Below, piece after piece: positions 16,879 through 25,617 of a DNA stretch of 64,000 bases. Below the pieces are notes generated by a model. It saw nothing but the letters and a program-made list of their open reading frames with translations, had not been told where the DNA came from and ran no database searches. Positions within the stretch are counted from its first letter, which is position 1, and every line of letters starts with the position of its first letter. The stretch lies in assembly GCF_003846185.1 (NCBI RefSeq), contig NZ_ML123034.1:6820732-6884731 (forward strand), written 5' to 3'. Position numbers and translations under genes: made by a program. The DNA is from Streptomyces sp. ADI96-02 (GTDB lineage: Bacteria; Actinomycetota; Actinomycetes; Streptomycetales; Streptomycetaceae).

Positions 16879-19062
16879 TCAGCGCGTGGTGAGGACGATC
16901 CGGCTGGAGCCGTCCGGCAGGCCCGCGATGCCCACCTGGTCGCCCGCGACGTACGCCGCGCCGCCCGCGCCGCCCACCGGCCGGAACGGAGTCCACTCGC
17001 CGCCGCTCCGGCGCACCGCGTGGTAGACGTTCCCGTCGAGTCCGACAGCCGCCACCTGGCTGTCGCCGCCGGGCATGCCGGTGATCGCGACGGAGGAGGC
17101 GCCCATCATGTCCGTGGAGACCCCCGCGGGCCCGTTCCAACCCTGCCAACTTCCGTCGGCCCGGCGGATGGTGTGCCAGATGTTGCCGTCGTTGCCGATG
17201 GCCGCGATCTGGCTGTCGCCGTTCGGGAGGGCCGCGATCGACAGCTCGCGGCCGGCGAAGTCCGGCGCGTTGACGCCCGCCACGGTCGACCACGGGCTCC
17301 AGCTCCCGCCGGCGGCCCGGATGCCCATACGCATCCGCCCGTCGCCGCCGAACACGAGGAACCGGGCCGACCCGTCCGGCATTCCGGCCGCCGCGATCCG
17401 GCCGGCCTTGACCCGCCCCGCGTCGGTGCCGGCGATGGCCGCCCAGCCCTGCCAACTGCCGTCGGCGCGACGGATGTTGTGGTAGGCGTAGCCGTCCTTG
17501 CCCACGGCCGCGATCTGGGCGCTGCCGTCGGGCAGACCCGTGATCGCGATGTCCGTCGCGGCGAAGCCGACCTTCTTGTTGTCGGCGGCCGGAAGGGCGT
17601 TCCAGCCCTGCCATGTGCCGTTCGCCCCGCGGATGTTGTGCCAGATGTTCCCGTCCAGCCCGATGCCGAGCACCTGGACGCCGCCGTCCGGCGTGGCGGA
17701 TACGGCCTGCCGCGATCCGACGTACCGGAACGAGTCGCCCGCGCCGCTCAGCGGGCTCGGGGCGGTCCAGGTCCCGTTCGCCGAGCGGCCGGTGCTGAGG
17801 AAGGTGTGGGGCGTGGCACGCTGCGGCAGGTTCTTCGAGATGATCTCCCGCTGGAGCTCTCCCGATCTCACGCCGTTGGTGTTCTGGTTCACGTCGTCGG
17901 TCATGACGATGTTCATGTTGTCCGTGACGTTGGCGTGGTTCCAGGTCGACCGCATCTTCCCCAGCATCTGCCGGTTCAGCTCGCGTTCGAGCGTCAGCAG
18001 GAAGTTGTCCGCCACGTCGGACGGCACGAGCTTCAGCTTCTCGGCGATCTGGAGCATCGCGGCGGCCCCGATGGAATGCGTCGGATCGATGATGCCCTGG
18101 AGGACGAAGAACTTGTCCGCGCTCGCTCCCGGAGCGCGGCCCAGCACCTCGTCACCGCGCTTGAGCACGGCGTCGAACGTCTTCTGCGCGGTCCGGGGGT
18201 CGAGTGTTCCCTTGAGGATGTCCTGCCAGTCCGAGCTGACGCCGACGTAACTGCCCCGGTAGTCCTGCACCTGGCCCTGCTGCCAGGCCCAGGGGTAGTT
18301 CGTGCTTTTCGTGTCGTCGACGATGACCACGTGCTTGCCGGCGGAGACGAACTGGTTGTACGTGGACGTCGGCTTGAGCGACCCGTCCGCGATGGCCGGC
18401 TTGCCGGCGCCGCCCCCGAGCGCGTTGCCGAGCGCGTCGACCGCGGCGCGGCTGTCCGCCGCGGCCGTCTCCGGCGGGACCGCGGTCGTCAGCCGGACGA
18501 TGACGATCTCCTTGGGGTGCCTGCCGATCCAGTCGGCGAGCTCGTTGACCTCGCCCCGGACCGTTCCGCCCGCTCCGGTGGAGTCGAAGAACTGCCGCCC
18601 CAGCGGGCCCCCGTGGTACGTGAACCACTTGTCGCCCTGCTTGCACAGCCGCAGGTCCAGGTAGCGCGAGCCGCCGTCGAGCTGCTCCACCAGTGAGCCG
18701 CTCTGGGTCCGCGACATGCTGGCCGCGACACCCGGCCAGGCCCGGGACGCCTCGGCCGACTCCCCGTAACTGCAGATGCCGCTGTCCTCGGTGATGGTCG
18801 AGGTGCCGGCGTCGTGACTGCCCGGCATGACGATCTGGTTCAGCGGGCGATCGCCGATCGTGCCCTTGAGCTGGTCCATCCAGGAACCCAGCTCGATCGC
18901 GTTCGTCTGCACGGCGGTGTCCTGCCGGGGTGCGCGGTCCGCCGCGAAGGCGGTGCCCGCGACAGCGCCGGGAAGTGCCAGGAAGACGACCAGCGCGACG
19001 GTGGAGGCCCCCGCTTCCAGGCGTCGGTTCCGTCCCGTCCTGTGCTGCGCAGCACTGCGCAT
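16879..19062 (-). CDS. Secreted PI-PLC X-domain phospholipase fused to a repeat beta-propeller
   Basis: 727 aa. A signal peptide (hydrophobic about 20-41) is followed by a phosphatidylinositol-specific phospholipase C domain (about 60-400). Both catalytic histidines are visible: H83 in VMPGSHDAGT and H150 in FTYHGG, with the YLDLR strand (134-138). From about 410 to the end come five to six repeats of roughly 50 residues, each with a GNIWH or similar strand and a GSWQGW-type turn. This is the pattern of PLL/tectonin-like lectin propellers. It may cleave inositol lipids or glycolipids at a glycan-coated surface. Monocistronic. Confidence 0.88.
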   Translation of the reverse strand: MRSAAQHRTGRNRRLEAGASTVALVVFLALPGAVAGTAFAADRAPRQDTAVQTNAIELGSWMDQLKGTIGDRPLNQIVMPGSHDAGTSTITEDSGICSYGESAEASRAWPGVAASMSRTQSGSLVEQLDGGSRYLDLRLCKQGDKWFTYHGGPLGRQFFDSTGAGGTVRGEVNELADWIGRHPKEIVIVRLTTAVPPETAAADSRAAVDALGNALGGGAGKPAIADGSLKPTSTYNQFVSAGKHVVIVDDTKSTNYPWAWQQGQVQDYRGSYVGVSSDWQDILKGTLDPRTAQKTFDAVLKRGDEVLGRAPGASADKFFVLQGIIDPTHSIGAAAMLQIAEKLKLVPSDVADNFLLTLERELNRQMLGKMRSTWNHANVTDNMNIVMTDDVNQNTNGVRSGELQREIISKNLPQRATPHTFLSTGRSANGTWTAPSPLSGAGDSFRYVGSRQAVSATPDGGVQVLGIGLDGNIWHNIRGANGTWQGWNALPAADNKKVGFAATDIAITGLPDGSAQIAAVGKDGYAYHNIRRADGSWQGWAAIAGTDAGRVKAGRIAAAGMPDGSARFLVFGGDGRMRMGIRAAGGSWSPWSTVAGVNAPDFAGRELSIAALPNGDSQIAAIGNDGNIWHTIRRADGSWQGWNGPAGVSTDMMGASSVAITGMPGGDSQVAAVGLDGNVYHAVRRSGGEWTPFRPVGGAGGAAYVAGDQVGIAGLPDGSSRIVLTTR

Positions 19063-19360
19063 GACATTGCCCCCTCGGTGAGATGACGCGGTGGTCGCCC
19101 GTGGTGGACGTGCCCTCCGCGGGAAAGGATCCGGCTGCCCTCGCGGTCCGGGGCCCGTGATCGAGCGGAGGCTATGGCTCCGAGCATGTCCACGGCAAGA
19201 AGAGGTCCGACCGGGCGGATGGCCCCGGGCGGAGCGCTGGTGGGGCTGTTCCGGGCGTGCGGGGGCGTGACGCGGAGCGGGGGACGGTCTGGGCAGTGCG
19301 TTGAGGGCACGGGCCCGTCAGCGCGCCGTGCGCACGCTCCTCGTCGCGGCGCGGGGTCGC
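19063..19360. other. Intergenic region upstream of the PI-PLC gene
   Basis: No gene seen. The part nearest 19062 should hold the PI-PLC promoter. No convincing operator was found. Confidence 0.5.
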
Positions 19361-19436
19361 AGCCGAAACGCTCGCCCGAGGTGAGCGTTTCGGCTGTCGC
19401 GCGGGCGCGGTACGGCGGCCGGTCGGCCGCCGTACC
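19361..19436 (-). terminator. Tandem hairpins after the LCP gene
   Basis: There are two perfect stems: 13 bp (19361-19373 with 19383-19395) and 12 bp with a 4-nt loop (19409-19420 with 19425-19436). The second begins 5 bp past the LCP stop at 19442. They form a double terminator for the envelope operon. Confidence 0.7.
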
Positions 19437-19441
19437 ACGCC

Positions 19442-20590
19442 TCAGGCCGTCCTGCCGCCGGGATCGGTGACCGGTTCGTCCGCCCGGATCCGCCGGAACA
19501 TCGCCGCGGCGCGGTCCGCGTCCCAACGGATCACATGCCCCTTGGAGGTGGGCAGGCCCACCGCGTCCACCGGCACGGACACCCGCCGCACCGTGCCGCC
19601 GGAGCCGCGCAGCGACCGGAACATCCCCGCCAGCCGCTCCAGGTCCATGTCCCGGTCCACGACCAGCGTGCCGAGGCCCGCGTCGAGCATCCGGTACAGC
19701 TGAAGGGGGTCGAGGTAGGTGTCCGACGCGGCGGCCTCGCGGGCCAGCGCCGCGAGGAACCTCTGCTGGTTGCGCGAGCGGCCGATGTCCCCGTCGGCCT
19801 CCTGGTGGCGCTGGCGGACGAACGCCAGGGACTGTCTGCCGTTCAGCGTCCGGCAGCCGCGCCGCAGGTCGGCCCCGGACTTCTCGTCCTTGATGTCCCG
19901 GTCCAGGCAGAAGGGGACGCCCCCGACGGCGTCGACCACCTTCACGAAACCGGCGAAGCCGATCTCCGCGTAGTGATCGATGCGCAGACCCGTGTTGCGC
20001 TCGACGGTGTGGGCCAGCAGCTCCGGACCGCCGTACGCGAAGGCCGCGTTGAGCTTGTCCCTGGTGGGCGGCACCCGCTTGCCGGTCGCCGGATCGTGGA
20101 ACCCGGGGATCGTCACCCAGGAGTCGCGCGGCAGGCTCACCATCACCGAGCCGTGCACGCCGGTGTGCAGCACCATGATCGAATCGGTCCTGCGCCCTCC
20201 GCCGCCGCCCGCCCGCAGATCGCGCACGTCGGACGCGGAGAGGCCGTCGCGGCTGTCGGAGCCGACGATGAGGTAGTTGGTGCCCTTCCCCGCCGCCGGG
20301 CCGTTGCCGTACGCCCCGAGGTCCACCTCCTGGTTCAGCTCCGCCGCCGCCCAGGCGTACGTACCGCCCGCAGCCAGCGCCAGCGCGACGGCCAGGGCGA
20401 GGGCGGACCGGATCACGCGCCTGCGCCGGCGCGGCCGGCCGCGCCGCCCGCCACGCCGCCGGGACTCGGTCCCGCGCCAGCCGTACGCCGAACGCCGTGC
20501 GCCCGGCGGGGCCGGGGGGACGAGGACCGGCGGATCGGTCGCGACCGGTGCGCGGCCGGCCTCGTGCGCGCCGTCGGGCCGTACGGTCAT
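19442..20590 (-). CDS. LytR-CpsA-Psr (LCP) family glycopolymer transferase
   Basis: 382 aa. A proline- and arginine-rich cytoplasmic tail is followed by one membrane span (about 60-82) and an extracellular LCP domain (about 105-270). That domain shows YLIVGSDSRDG, RTDSIMVLH and SLPRDSWVTIPG, holding the Asp and Arg residues that bind the pyrophosphate of polyprenyl-linked glycans. LCP proteins ligate secondary polymers to peptidoglycan. The ATG overlaps the stop of the glycosyltransferase gene (ATGA), so this protein probably anchors the polymer that enzyme makes. Confidence 0.92.
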   Translation of the reverse strand: MTVRPDGAHEAGRAPVATDPPVLVPPAPPGARRSAYGWRGTESRRRGGRRGRPRRRRRVIRSALALAVALALAAGGTYAWAAAELNQEVDLGAYGNGPAAGKGTNYLIVGSDSRDGLSASDVRDLRAGGGGGRRTDSIMVLHTGVHGSVMVSLPRDSWVTIPGFHDPATGKRVPPTRDKLNAAFAYGGPELLAHTVERNTGLRIDHYAEIGFAGFVKVVDAVGGVPFCLDRDIKDEKSGADLRRGCRTLNGRQSLAFVRQRHQEADGDIGRSRNQQRFLAALAREAAASDTYLDPLQLYRMLDAGLGTLVVDRDMDLERLAGMFRSLRGSGGTVRRVSVPVDAVGLPTSKGHVIRWDADRAAAMFRRIRADEPVTDPGGRTA

Positions 20591-22710
20591 CGCGGCTCTC
20601 CCTTCGCGCCGCCGACGACCGCACCGCTGAGGGGCAGTCCCCGGTCGCCCGGCGGCGGCTCCTGTGTCCGATAGGGGTCCGCGGTGCCCGTGCGGTGCAT
20701 GCGGTGCCAGGTCAGCCGGCTGCCGAGCAGCGCCGTCATCACCGAGTGGAGGACCACCAGGTAGAGCATCTGCCGGTAGACGAACATCTGGAGCGGCAGC
20801 GACCACAGGGCGCGCAGCCGTTCCCCGTCCAGCCACAGCGCGTACCCGGCCGTGGCCATCTGCACCACGAGGAAGGCGAGCCAGACGACGATCGCCTCGC
20901 CCGGATCGCGGAAGCACACCCCGTACAGCGCGAACACGTCGACGACCGGCGCCAGGAGCGGCAGCAGGACCTGGAACAGCGCGAGGTAGCTCAGCCCGCG
21001 GCGGCCGAACCGGCCCGCCGTGCCGAGCTCCCGCACGGCCCGCCGGTGCTTCCACATCGACTGGAGCGTCCCGTAGCACCAGCGGTAGCGCTGACGCCAC
21101 AACTGGCTCCATGTGTCCGGGACTTCGGTCCAGGCCACGGCCGACTCCTCGTAGACGACCCGCCAGCCGGCCCGCCACAGCGCCATCGTGAGATCGGTGT
21201 CCTCGGCGAGGGTGTCGTCGCTGACACCGCCGACGCCCAGCAGGGCGTCCCTGCGGAACGCGCCGATCGCGCCCGGCACCGTGGGCATGCACTCCAGCAC
21301 CTCGAACATGCGCCGGTCGAGGTTGAAGCCGAGGACGTACTCCAGGTGCTGCCACTTGCCGAGCAGATGGCCGCGGTTGCCCACCTTGGTGTTGCCGCTG
21401 ACCGCCCCGACGGCCGGGTGCGCCAGCGGCTGGACCAGGCGGCGGACGGCGTCGGGCTCCAGCACGGTGTCCGCGTCGACCATCACCACGACGTCGTGCC
21501 GCGCGTGCGCGAGACCGGTGTTGAGCGCGCCCGGCTTGCCGGTGTTGGGCCGGCGCACCAGCGTGACCCGCGGATCGGCCAGGCGGGCGACGGCCTGTGC
21601 CGTCCCGTCCGTGGAACCGTCGTCGACGACGACGATCTGGAGGTCCACCCCGGTGGAGGCGAGCAGTGAGCACACGGTGCCCGTGATGCCCGCCTCCTCG
21701 TTGTGCGCGGGCACCAGGACGGTGACCGGACCGGTCACCTCGCGCAGGCGCGGACTGCCGGGGCGCCACCTGCCGCGTCTGCGCACATGGACGCGGGCGA
21801 ACCAGACCAGCATGGCCAGCCGCAGCGCACCGAGGACGCCGGCCGCGATGAGGACCCACGCCATCGCCCGGGAGAAGGCCCGTCCCAGCTCCTGGGCGCG
21901 CATCAGGCCCACGCCCTTGATCTGTTCGAGGACCGGTGCCCGGTAGGCGGACCCGGTCGTGCCGAGCCCGTCCGACACGGTGGTGAACCGTGTCACGCCG
22001 GGGTCGCGCAGCGTCGAGCGGGCGGCCCGGAAGCCGAGGTCGGTCTGGCTGTACTGGCGTACCACGCCTGCTGCGGACTTCCGGCTCTCGCGGTCCGCCG
22101 CCACCACGAGGTACCCCTGCCCGGCAGCCCGTCGGGCGGCCGGCCACTCGCCGCCGCACAAGGTGTCCGCCGTGGTGGTGTGCGGCAGCCGCAGCAGCCG
22201 GGTGTGGATGCCCGCGGCGCCCGCCAGCGCCGTCTGGGTCAGGCCCAGTTCCATCCGGGCGCGGACGCGCGAGGCCGCGCCCAGATCGCCCCCGGTGTAG
22301 GTGTACGACCCGATCTCATGGCCTTCGTCGCGGATGCGGCGCACCAGCTCGGGATGGCGGGCGGCCTCCATGCCGTAGAGGAAGAAGGTGGCCCGCACGC
22401 CGTGCTCGTCGAGCAGGTCGAGCAGGCGGGGCGTCCAGACCGGGTCGGGTCCGCCGTTGAAGGTGAGGGCCGCCGTGCCGGGCGGCATGGCGGCCGTCGC
22501 GACGTCCGAGCCGCTGAACCGCAGGACGGGCCGGCCGGTGTCCGCGCCGCGCGGGATGGGTCGGGCGCAGGGTTCCTTGGTGCGTGCGGCGTCGACCTCG
22601 TGGGTGGTCCAGCCCTCGAAGAGGAGGGTGACGGCGACGACGGCGATGATGAGCGACAACAGCACCCAGTGCCCGCGTGGGGGACGGCGCAGTGCGTGCC
22701 GGGGGCTCAT
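20587..22710 (-). CDS. Membrane family-2 glycosyltransferase with a degenerate NodB deacetylase domain
   Basis: 707 aa: a membrane anchor (about 15-33), a NodB-like domain (75-250), a second span (about 285-305), a GT2 domain (335-570) and several C-terminal spans. The GT2 part has VDDGSTDG, DAD in VMVDADTV, EDTD and QRYRW, the motif set of processive PgaC/IcaA-like synthases. The NodB part has lost its metal site: TFDDGP reads TFNGGP, and the HxxxH motif reads SYTYTGG. It should not deacetylate. The architecture recalls the streptomycete mat locus, linked to extracellular poly-GlcNAc-type polymer and pellet aggregation. It is the middle gene of an overlapping three-gene operon. Confidence 0.9.
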   Translation of the reverse strand: MSPRHALRRPPRGHWVLLSLIIAVVAVTLLFEGWTTHEVDAARTKEPCARPIPRGADTGRPVLRFSGSDVATAAMPPGTAALTFNGGPDPVWTPRLLDLLDEHGVRATFFLYGMEAARHPELVRRIRDEGHEIGSYTYTGGDLGAASRVRARMELGLTQTALAGAAGIHTRLLRLPHTTTADTLCGGEWPAARRAAGQGYLVVAADRESRKSAAGVVRQYSQTDLGFRAARSTLRDPGVTRFTTVSDGLGTTGSAYRAPVLEQIKGVGLMRAQELGRAFSRAMAWVLIAAGVLGALRLAMLVWFARVHVRRRGRWRPGSPRLREVTGPVTVLVPAHNEEAGITGTVCSLLASTGVDLQIVVVDDGSTDGTAQAVARLADPRVTLVRRPNTGKPGALNTGLAHARHDVVVMVDADTVLEPDAVRRLVQPLAHPAVGAVSGNTKVGNRGHLLGKWQHLEYVLGFNLDRRMFEVLECMPTVPGAIGAFRRDALLGVGGVSDDTLAEDTDLTMALWRAGWRVVYEESAVAWTEVPDTWSQLWRQRYRWCYGTLQSMWKHRRAVRELGTAGRFGRRGLSYLALFQVLLPLLAPVVDVFALYGVCFRDPGEAIVVWLAFLVVQMATAGYALWLDGERLRALWSLPLQMFVYRQMLYLVVLHSVMTALLGSRLTWHRMHRTGTADPYRTQEPPPGDRGLPLSGAVVGGAKGEPR

Positions 22711-23060
22711 CCGCGCGTGCCCCCGGCCCGGCTGGGCGAGGGGCCGGGATCCGGCCGCGCCGACGGCGAGCGTTCACGCAGGCGGACCTCCTCGCCGGCG
22801 GTGCCGCCGTGGCTCCGCCCCGCTTCGTGCTGCCCGGGAGCGGTGGGGAACGAGGCTCCGGTGCCGGGCGGTCCCTGCTGCCCGGCGGGCTGCCAGAATC
22901 CGGCGACCAGGAGCGCGGCGAATATCAGATAGGCCCCGCAGGCCCCGCCGAGCGCTATCGCCGCCGAGCGCAGCACTTTCCGGCGAATGCCTGAACGTTC
23001 AATGAATATAGGACGGTTGACCTGCTGGTTCTGCGTCTTGCCGTGGGGGGTGAGATGCAT
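22707..23060 (-). CDS. Small single-span membrane protein of the envelope operon
   Basis: 117 aa with a basic N-terminus, one membrane helix at about 37-58 (LGGACGAYLIFAALLVAGF) and a polar Pro/Gly-rich tail. Its stop overlaps the glycosyltransferase start (ATGA), so it is likely an accessory subunit of that enzyme. No ribosome site precedes the ATG. TACACT ends 7 nt before it, so the mRNA could be leaderless. Function unknown beyond context. Confidence 0.75.
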   Translation of the reverse strand: MHLTPHGKTQNQQVNRPIFIERSGIRRKVLRSAAIALGGACGAYLIFAALLVAGFWQPAGQQGPPGTGASFPTAPGQHEAGRSHGGTAGEEVRLRERSPSARPDPGPSPSRAGGTRG

Positions 23061-23593
23061 GGACGGGAGTGTAACGAGATGATTCGCTCGTTTGCGTGAG
23101 CACCTGAACACATCAGTGTTTCCTTGACCGGGACGAACCGTGCGGGGTCTGAGCAACCGTTGTCCCGTCGTACCGGTGGGTACGGAGCGGAAGTGCACGA
23201 GATCTGCACGTTCCCGGCTGGACATGTGCAATCTTTACGTCGCGCCGGTGAGCGCATCCGCCCGCGGTGCGCGGGTGCGCACACGGGGAGACGCGGATGG
23301 GCGGACTCCGCGGCGGAGCCGGCCCACCCGCCCGGAAATCGCGGGACGGCCCTCAGCCGTTCGGCAGACCGATCGACTGAGGGAGCACGGGCGTGTGCGG
23401 CGCGCCTTCCCGGGCTCTCCGGCTTCGGCCGGGAAGGCTGTGACCGGCGTCCGACGGTCCCGGGGGACGCCCGGAAGCGGCCCCCGGGACCGGGGCCGTA
23501 CGGGGCTCCGGTCCCGCGACCCGCCCGCACGCCGTGCCGCGGCGCTCCGACGGCACACCCTCACCCATGCCGACCCCGGAAGGAAGCCACCAG
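23061..23593. other. Intergenic region between envelope operon and transketolase
   Basis: The 533-bp divergent spacer holds no convincing gene. The first 170 bp are less GC-rich, with the probable promoter of the small membrane protein. The rest is GC-rich and leads to the transketolase ribosome site. Confidence 0.5.
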
Positions 23594-25468
23594 ATGGGCA
23601 CCCAGCCGCACCAGCCGGTCACCCCCGAATCGGACCTCGCGGAGGTCTTCGAACTCGCCCAGCAGCTCCGCGTCGACTCGATCCGCTCCAGCACCGCCGC
23701 CGGCTCCGGCCATCCCACCTCCAGCATGTCCGCCGCCGATATCGCGGCGGTGCTGATGGCCCGCCACCTCCGGTACGACTGGCGGGACCCGCGGAACCCG
23801 GCCAACGACCATCTGATCTTCTCCAAGGGCCACGTATCACCGCTGGCGTACTCCATGTTCAGCGCGGCCGGCGCGATCGAGGAGGACGAACTCCTCACCA
23901 CCTACCGCCGCGCCGGCTCACGCCTCCAGGGACACCCGACCCCGGTGCTGCCGTGGGTCGACGTGGCCACCGGCTCGCTCGGCCAGGGCATCGCCTACGG
24001 CGTCGGCGTCGCGCTGGCCGGGCGCGACCTGGAGCACCTGCCCTACCGGGTCTGGGTGCTGTGCGGGGACAGCGAGATGTCGGAGGGCTCGGTCTGGGAG
24101 GCGCTCGACAAGGCCGGCCGGCACCGCCTCGCCAACTACACGGTGCTCGTGGACGTCAACCGGCTCGGGCAGAGCGGTCCCACCGAGTTCGGCTGGGACA
24201 CGGACGTCTACGTCCGCCGCGTCGAGGCGTTCGGCTGCCGGGCGCTGACGGTCGACGGCCACGACCTGGCCGCCGTCGACGAGGCGCTGCGCACGGCGGC
24301 GGACGGCGCCGCGCCGACGGTCGTCGTGGCCCGGACCGTCAAGGGCAAGGGCTTCAGCGAGGTCGAGGACGCCGAGGGCTGGCACGGAAAACCCCTGCCC
24401 GAGGACATGGCCGCCAGGGCGCTGGAGGAACTGGGCGGCGTCCGGCACCTGACCGTGCGCGGACCGCGGCCTCCGGACGCCGCACCCCGGGCTCGCGCCG
24501 CGGCCGCCGCGGTGGAGCGCCCGAGGTTCGAGGTCGGGGAGGAGGTCGCGACCCGTTCGGCCTTCGGCAAGGCCCTGGTCGCCCTCGGAGCCAGGCCCGA
24601 GGTCGTCGCGCTGGACGCGGAGGTGGGCAACTCGACCCACTCCCAGGACTTCGGCAAGGCCTACCCGGACCGGTTCTTCCAGTCCTACATCGCCGAACAG
24701 CAGATGATCGCCACCGCGGTGGGATGCGCCGTGCGCGGCTACTACCCGTACGCCACCACCTTCGCCGCCTTCCTCACCCGGGCGCACGACTTCATCCGCA
24801 TGGCGGCCGTCTCGCAGGTGACGATGGGAATCTGCGGCACGCACGTGGGCGTCGAGATCGGCCCGGACGGGCCCTCCCAGATGGGCCTGGAGGACCTGGC
24901 GATGATGCGCTCCGTGCACAACTCCACCGTGCTCTACCCCAGCGACGCCACCTCGGCCGCGGCCCTGACGATCGCCATGGCCGACCTGGAGGACATCGCC
25001 TACCTGCGGACCACCCGGGGCGGCTACCCGGTCCTGTACGGACCTGACGAGCAGTTCCCCGTGGGCGGTTCCAAGACCCTGCGCGGCGGCGCGGCCGAGG
25101 ACCGGGTGACCCTGGTCGGCGCGGGCGTCACCGTGCACGAGTGCCTCCGGGCGGCCGACGAACTGGAGTCCCGGGGCGTGCCCGCGCGGGTGATCGACCT
25201 GTACTCGGTCAAGCCGCTCGACGCGGAGGCGCTGGTCCGTGCGGCCCGCGAGACCGGCGCGCTGGTCGTCGTCGAGGACCACCACCCGGAGGGAGGCATC
25301 GGCGAGGCGGTGCTGAGCGCTCTCGCGGCCCTGGGCAGCGATCCGGTGTTCGCGCACCTGGCGGTCCGCAACCTCCCCGGCTCCGGAACCCCGGCCGAAC
25401 TGCTGGACGCGGCGGGCATCTCGGCTCCCGGGATCGTCGACGCCGCCCTGGGCATCGCAGGCGTCTGA
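23594..25468 (+). CDS. Transketolase (single-chain, animal-type)
   Basis: Thiamine diphosphate enzyme of the pentose phosphate pathway, 624 aa. The pattern matches animal-like rather than E. coli-like transketolases: GSGHPTSS, EGSVWEA and VDVNRLGQS. The thiamine-binding GDG reads GDS (CGDSEMSEGS), a variant I believe is tolerated in this branch. The catalytic E of IAEQQMIATAVG in the Pyr domain is present. I chose ATG 23594 because GGAAGGAAG lies ahead; in-frame ATGs upstream lack one. It is not part of an operon and is clearly not the main-cluster tkt. It may serve a secondary sugar-phosphate supply or belong to the transketolase-like group. Confidence 0.85.
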   Translation: MGTQPHQPVTPESDLAEVFELAQQLRVDSIRSSTAAGSGHPTSSMSAADIAAVLMARHLRYDWRDPRNPANDHLIFSKGHVSPLAYSMFSAAGAIEEDELLTTYRRAGSRLQGHPTPVLPWVDVATGSLGQGIAYGVGVALAGRDLEHLPYRVWVLCGDSEMSEGSVWEALDKAGRHRLANYTVLVDVNRLGQSGPTEFGWDTDVYVRRVEAFGCRALTVDGHDLAAVDEALRTAADGAAPTVVVARTVKGKGFSEVEDAEGWHGKPLPEDMAARALEELGGVRHLTVRGPRPPDAAPRARAAAAAVERPRFEVGEEVATRSAFGKALVALGARPEVVALDAEVGNSTHSQDFGKAYPDRFFQSYIAEQQMIATAVGCAVRGYYPYATTFAAFLTRAHDFIRMAAVSQVTMGICGTHVGVEIGPDGPSQMGLEDLAMMRSVHNSTVLYPSDATSAAALTIAMADLEDIAYLRTTRGGYPVLYGPDEQFPVGGSKTLRGGAAEDRVTLVGAGVTVHECLRAADELESRGVPARVIDLYSVKPLDAEALVRAARETGALVVVEDHHPEGGIGEAVLSALAALGSDPVFAHLAVRNLPGSGTPAELLDAAGISAPGIVDAALGIAGV

Positions 25469-25617
25469 GGGCGGGGCGGCGGACGGGCCGAACCGGGCGC
25501 CCGCCCGCCGTCGCCGCTTCCGGGCGGGCCACGGGGCGTTGTCAGTGGCGTCTTCTAGGGTTCTGCCCAGTGAGACCTGCTGGAACCGCGCAGGTCCGGT
25601 CCGGGGAGGGGACTGCC

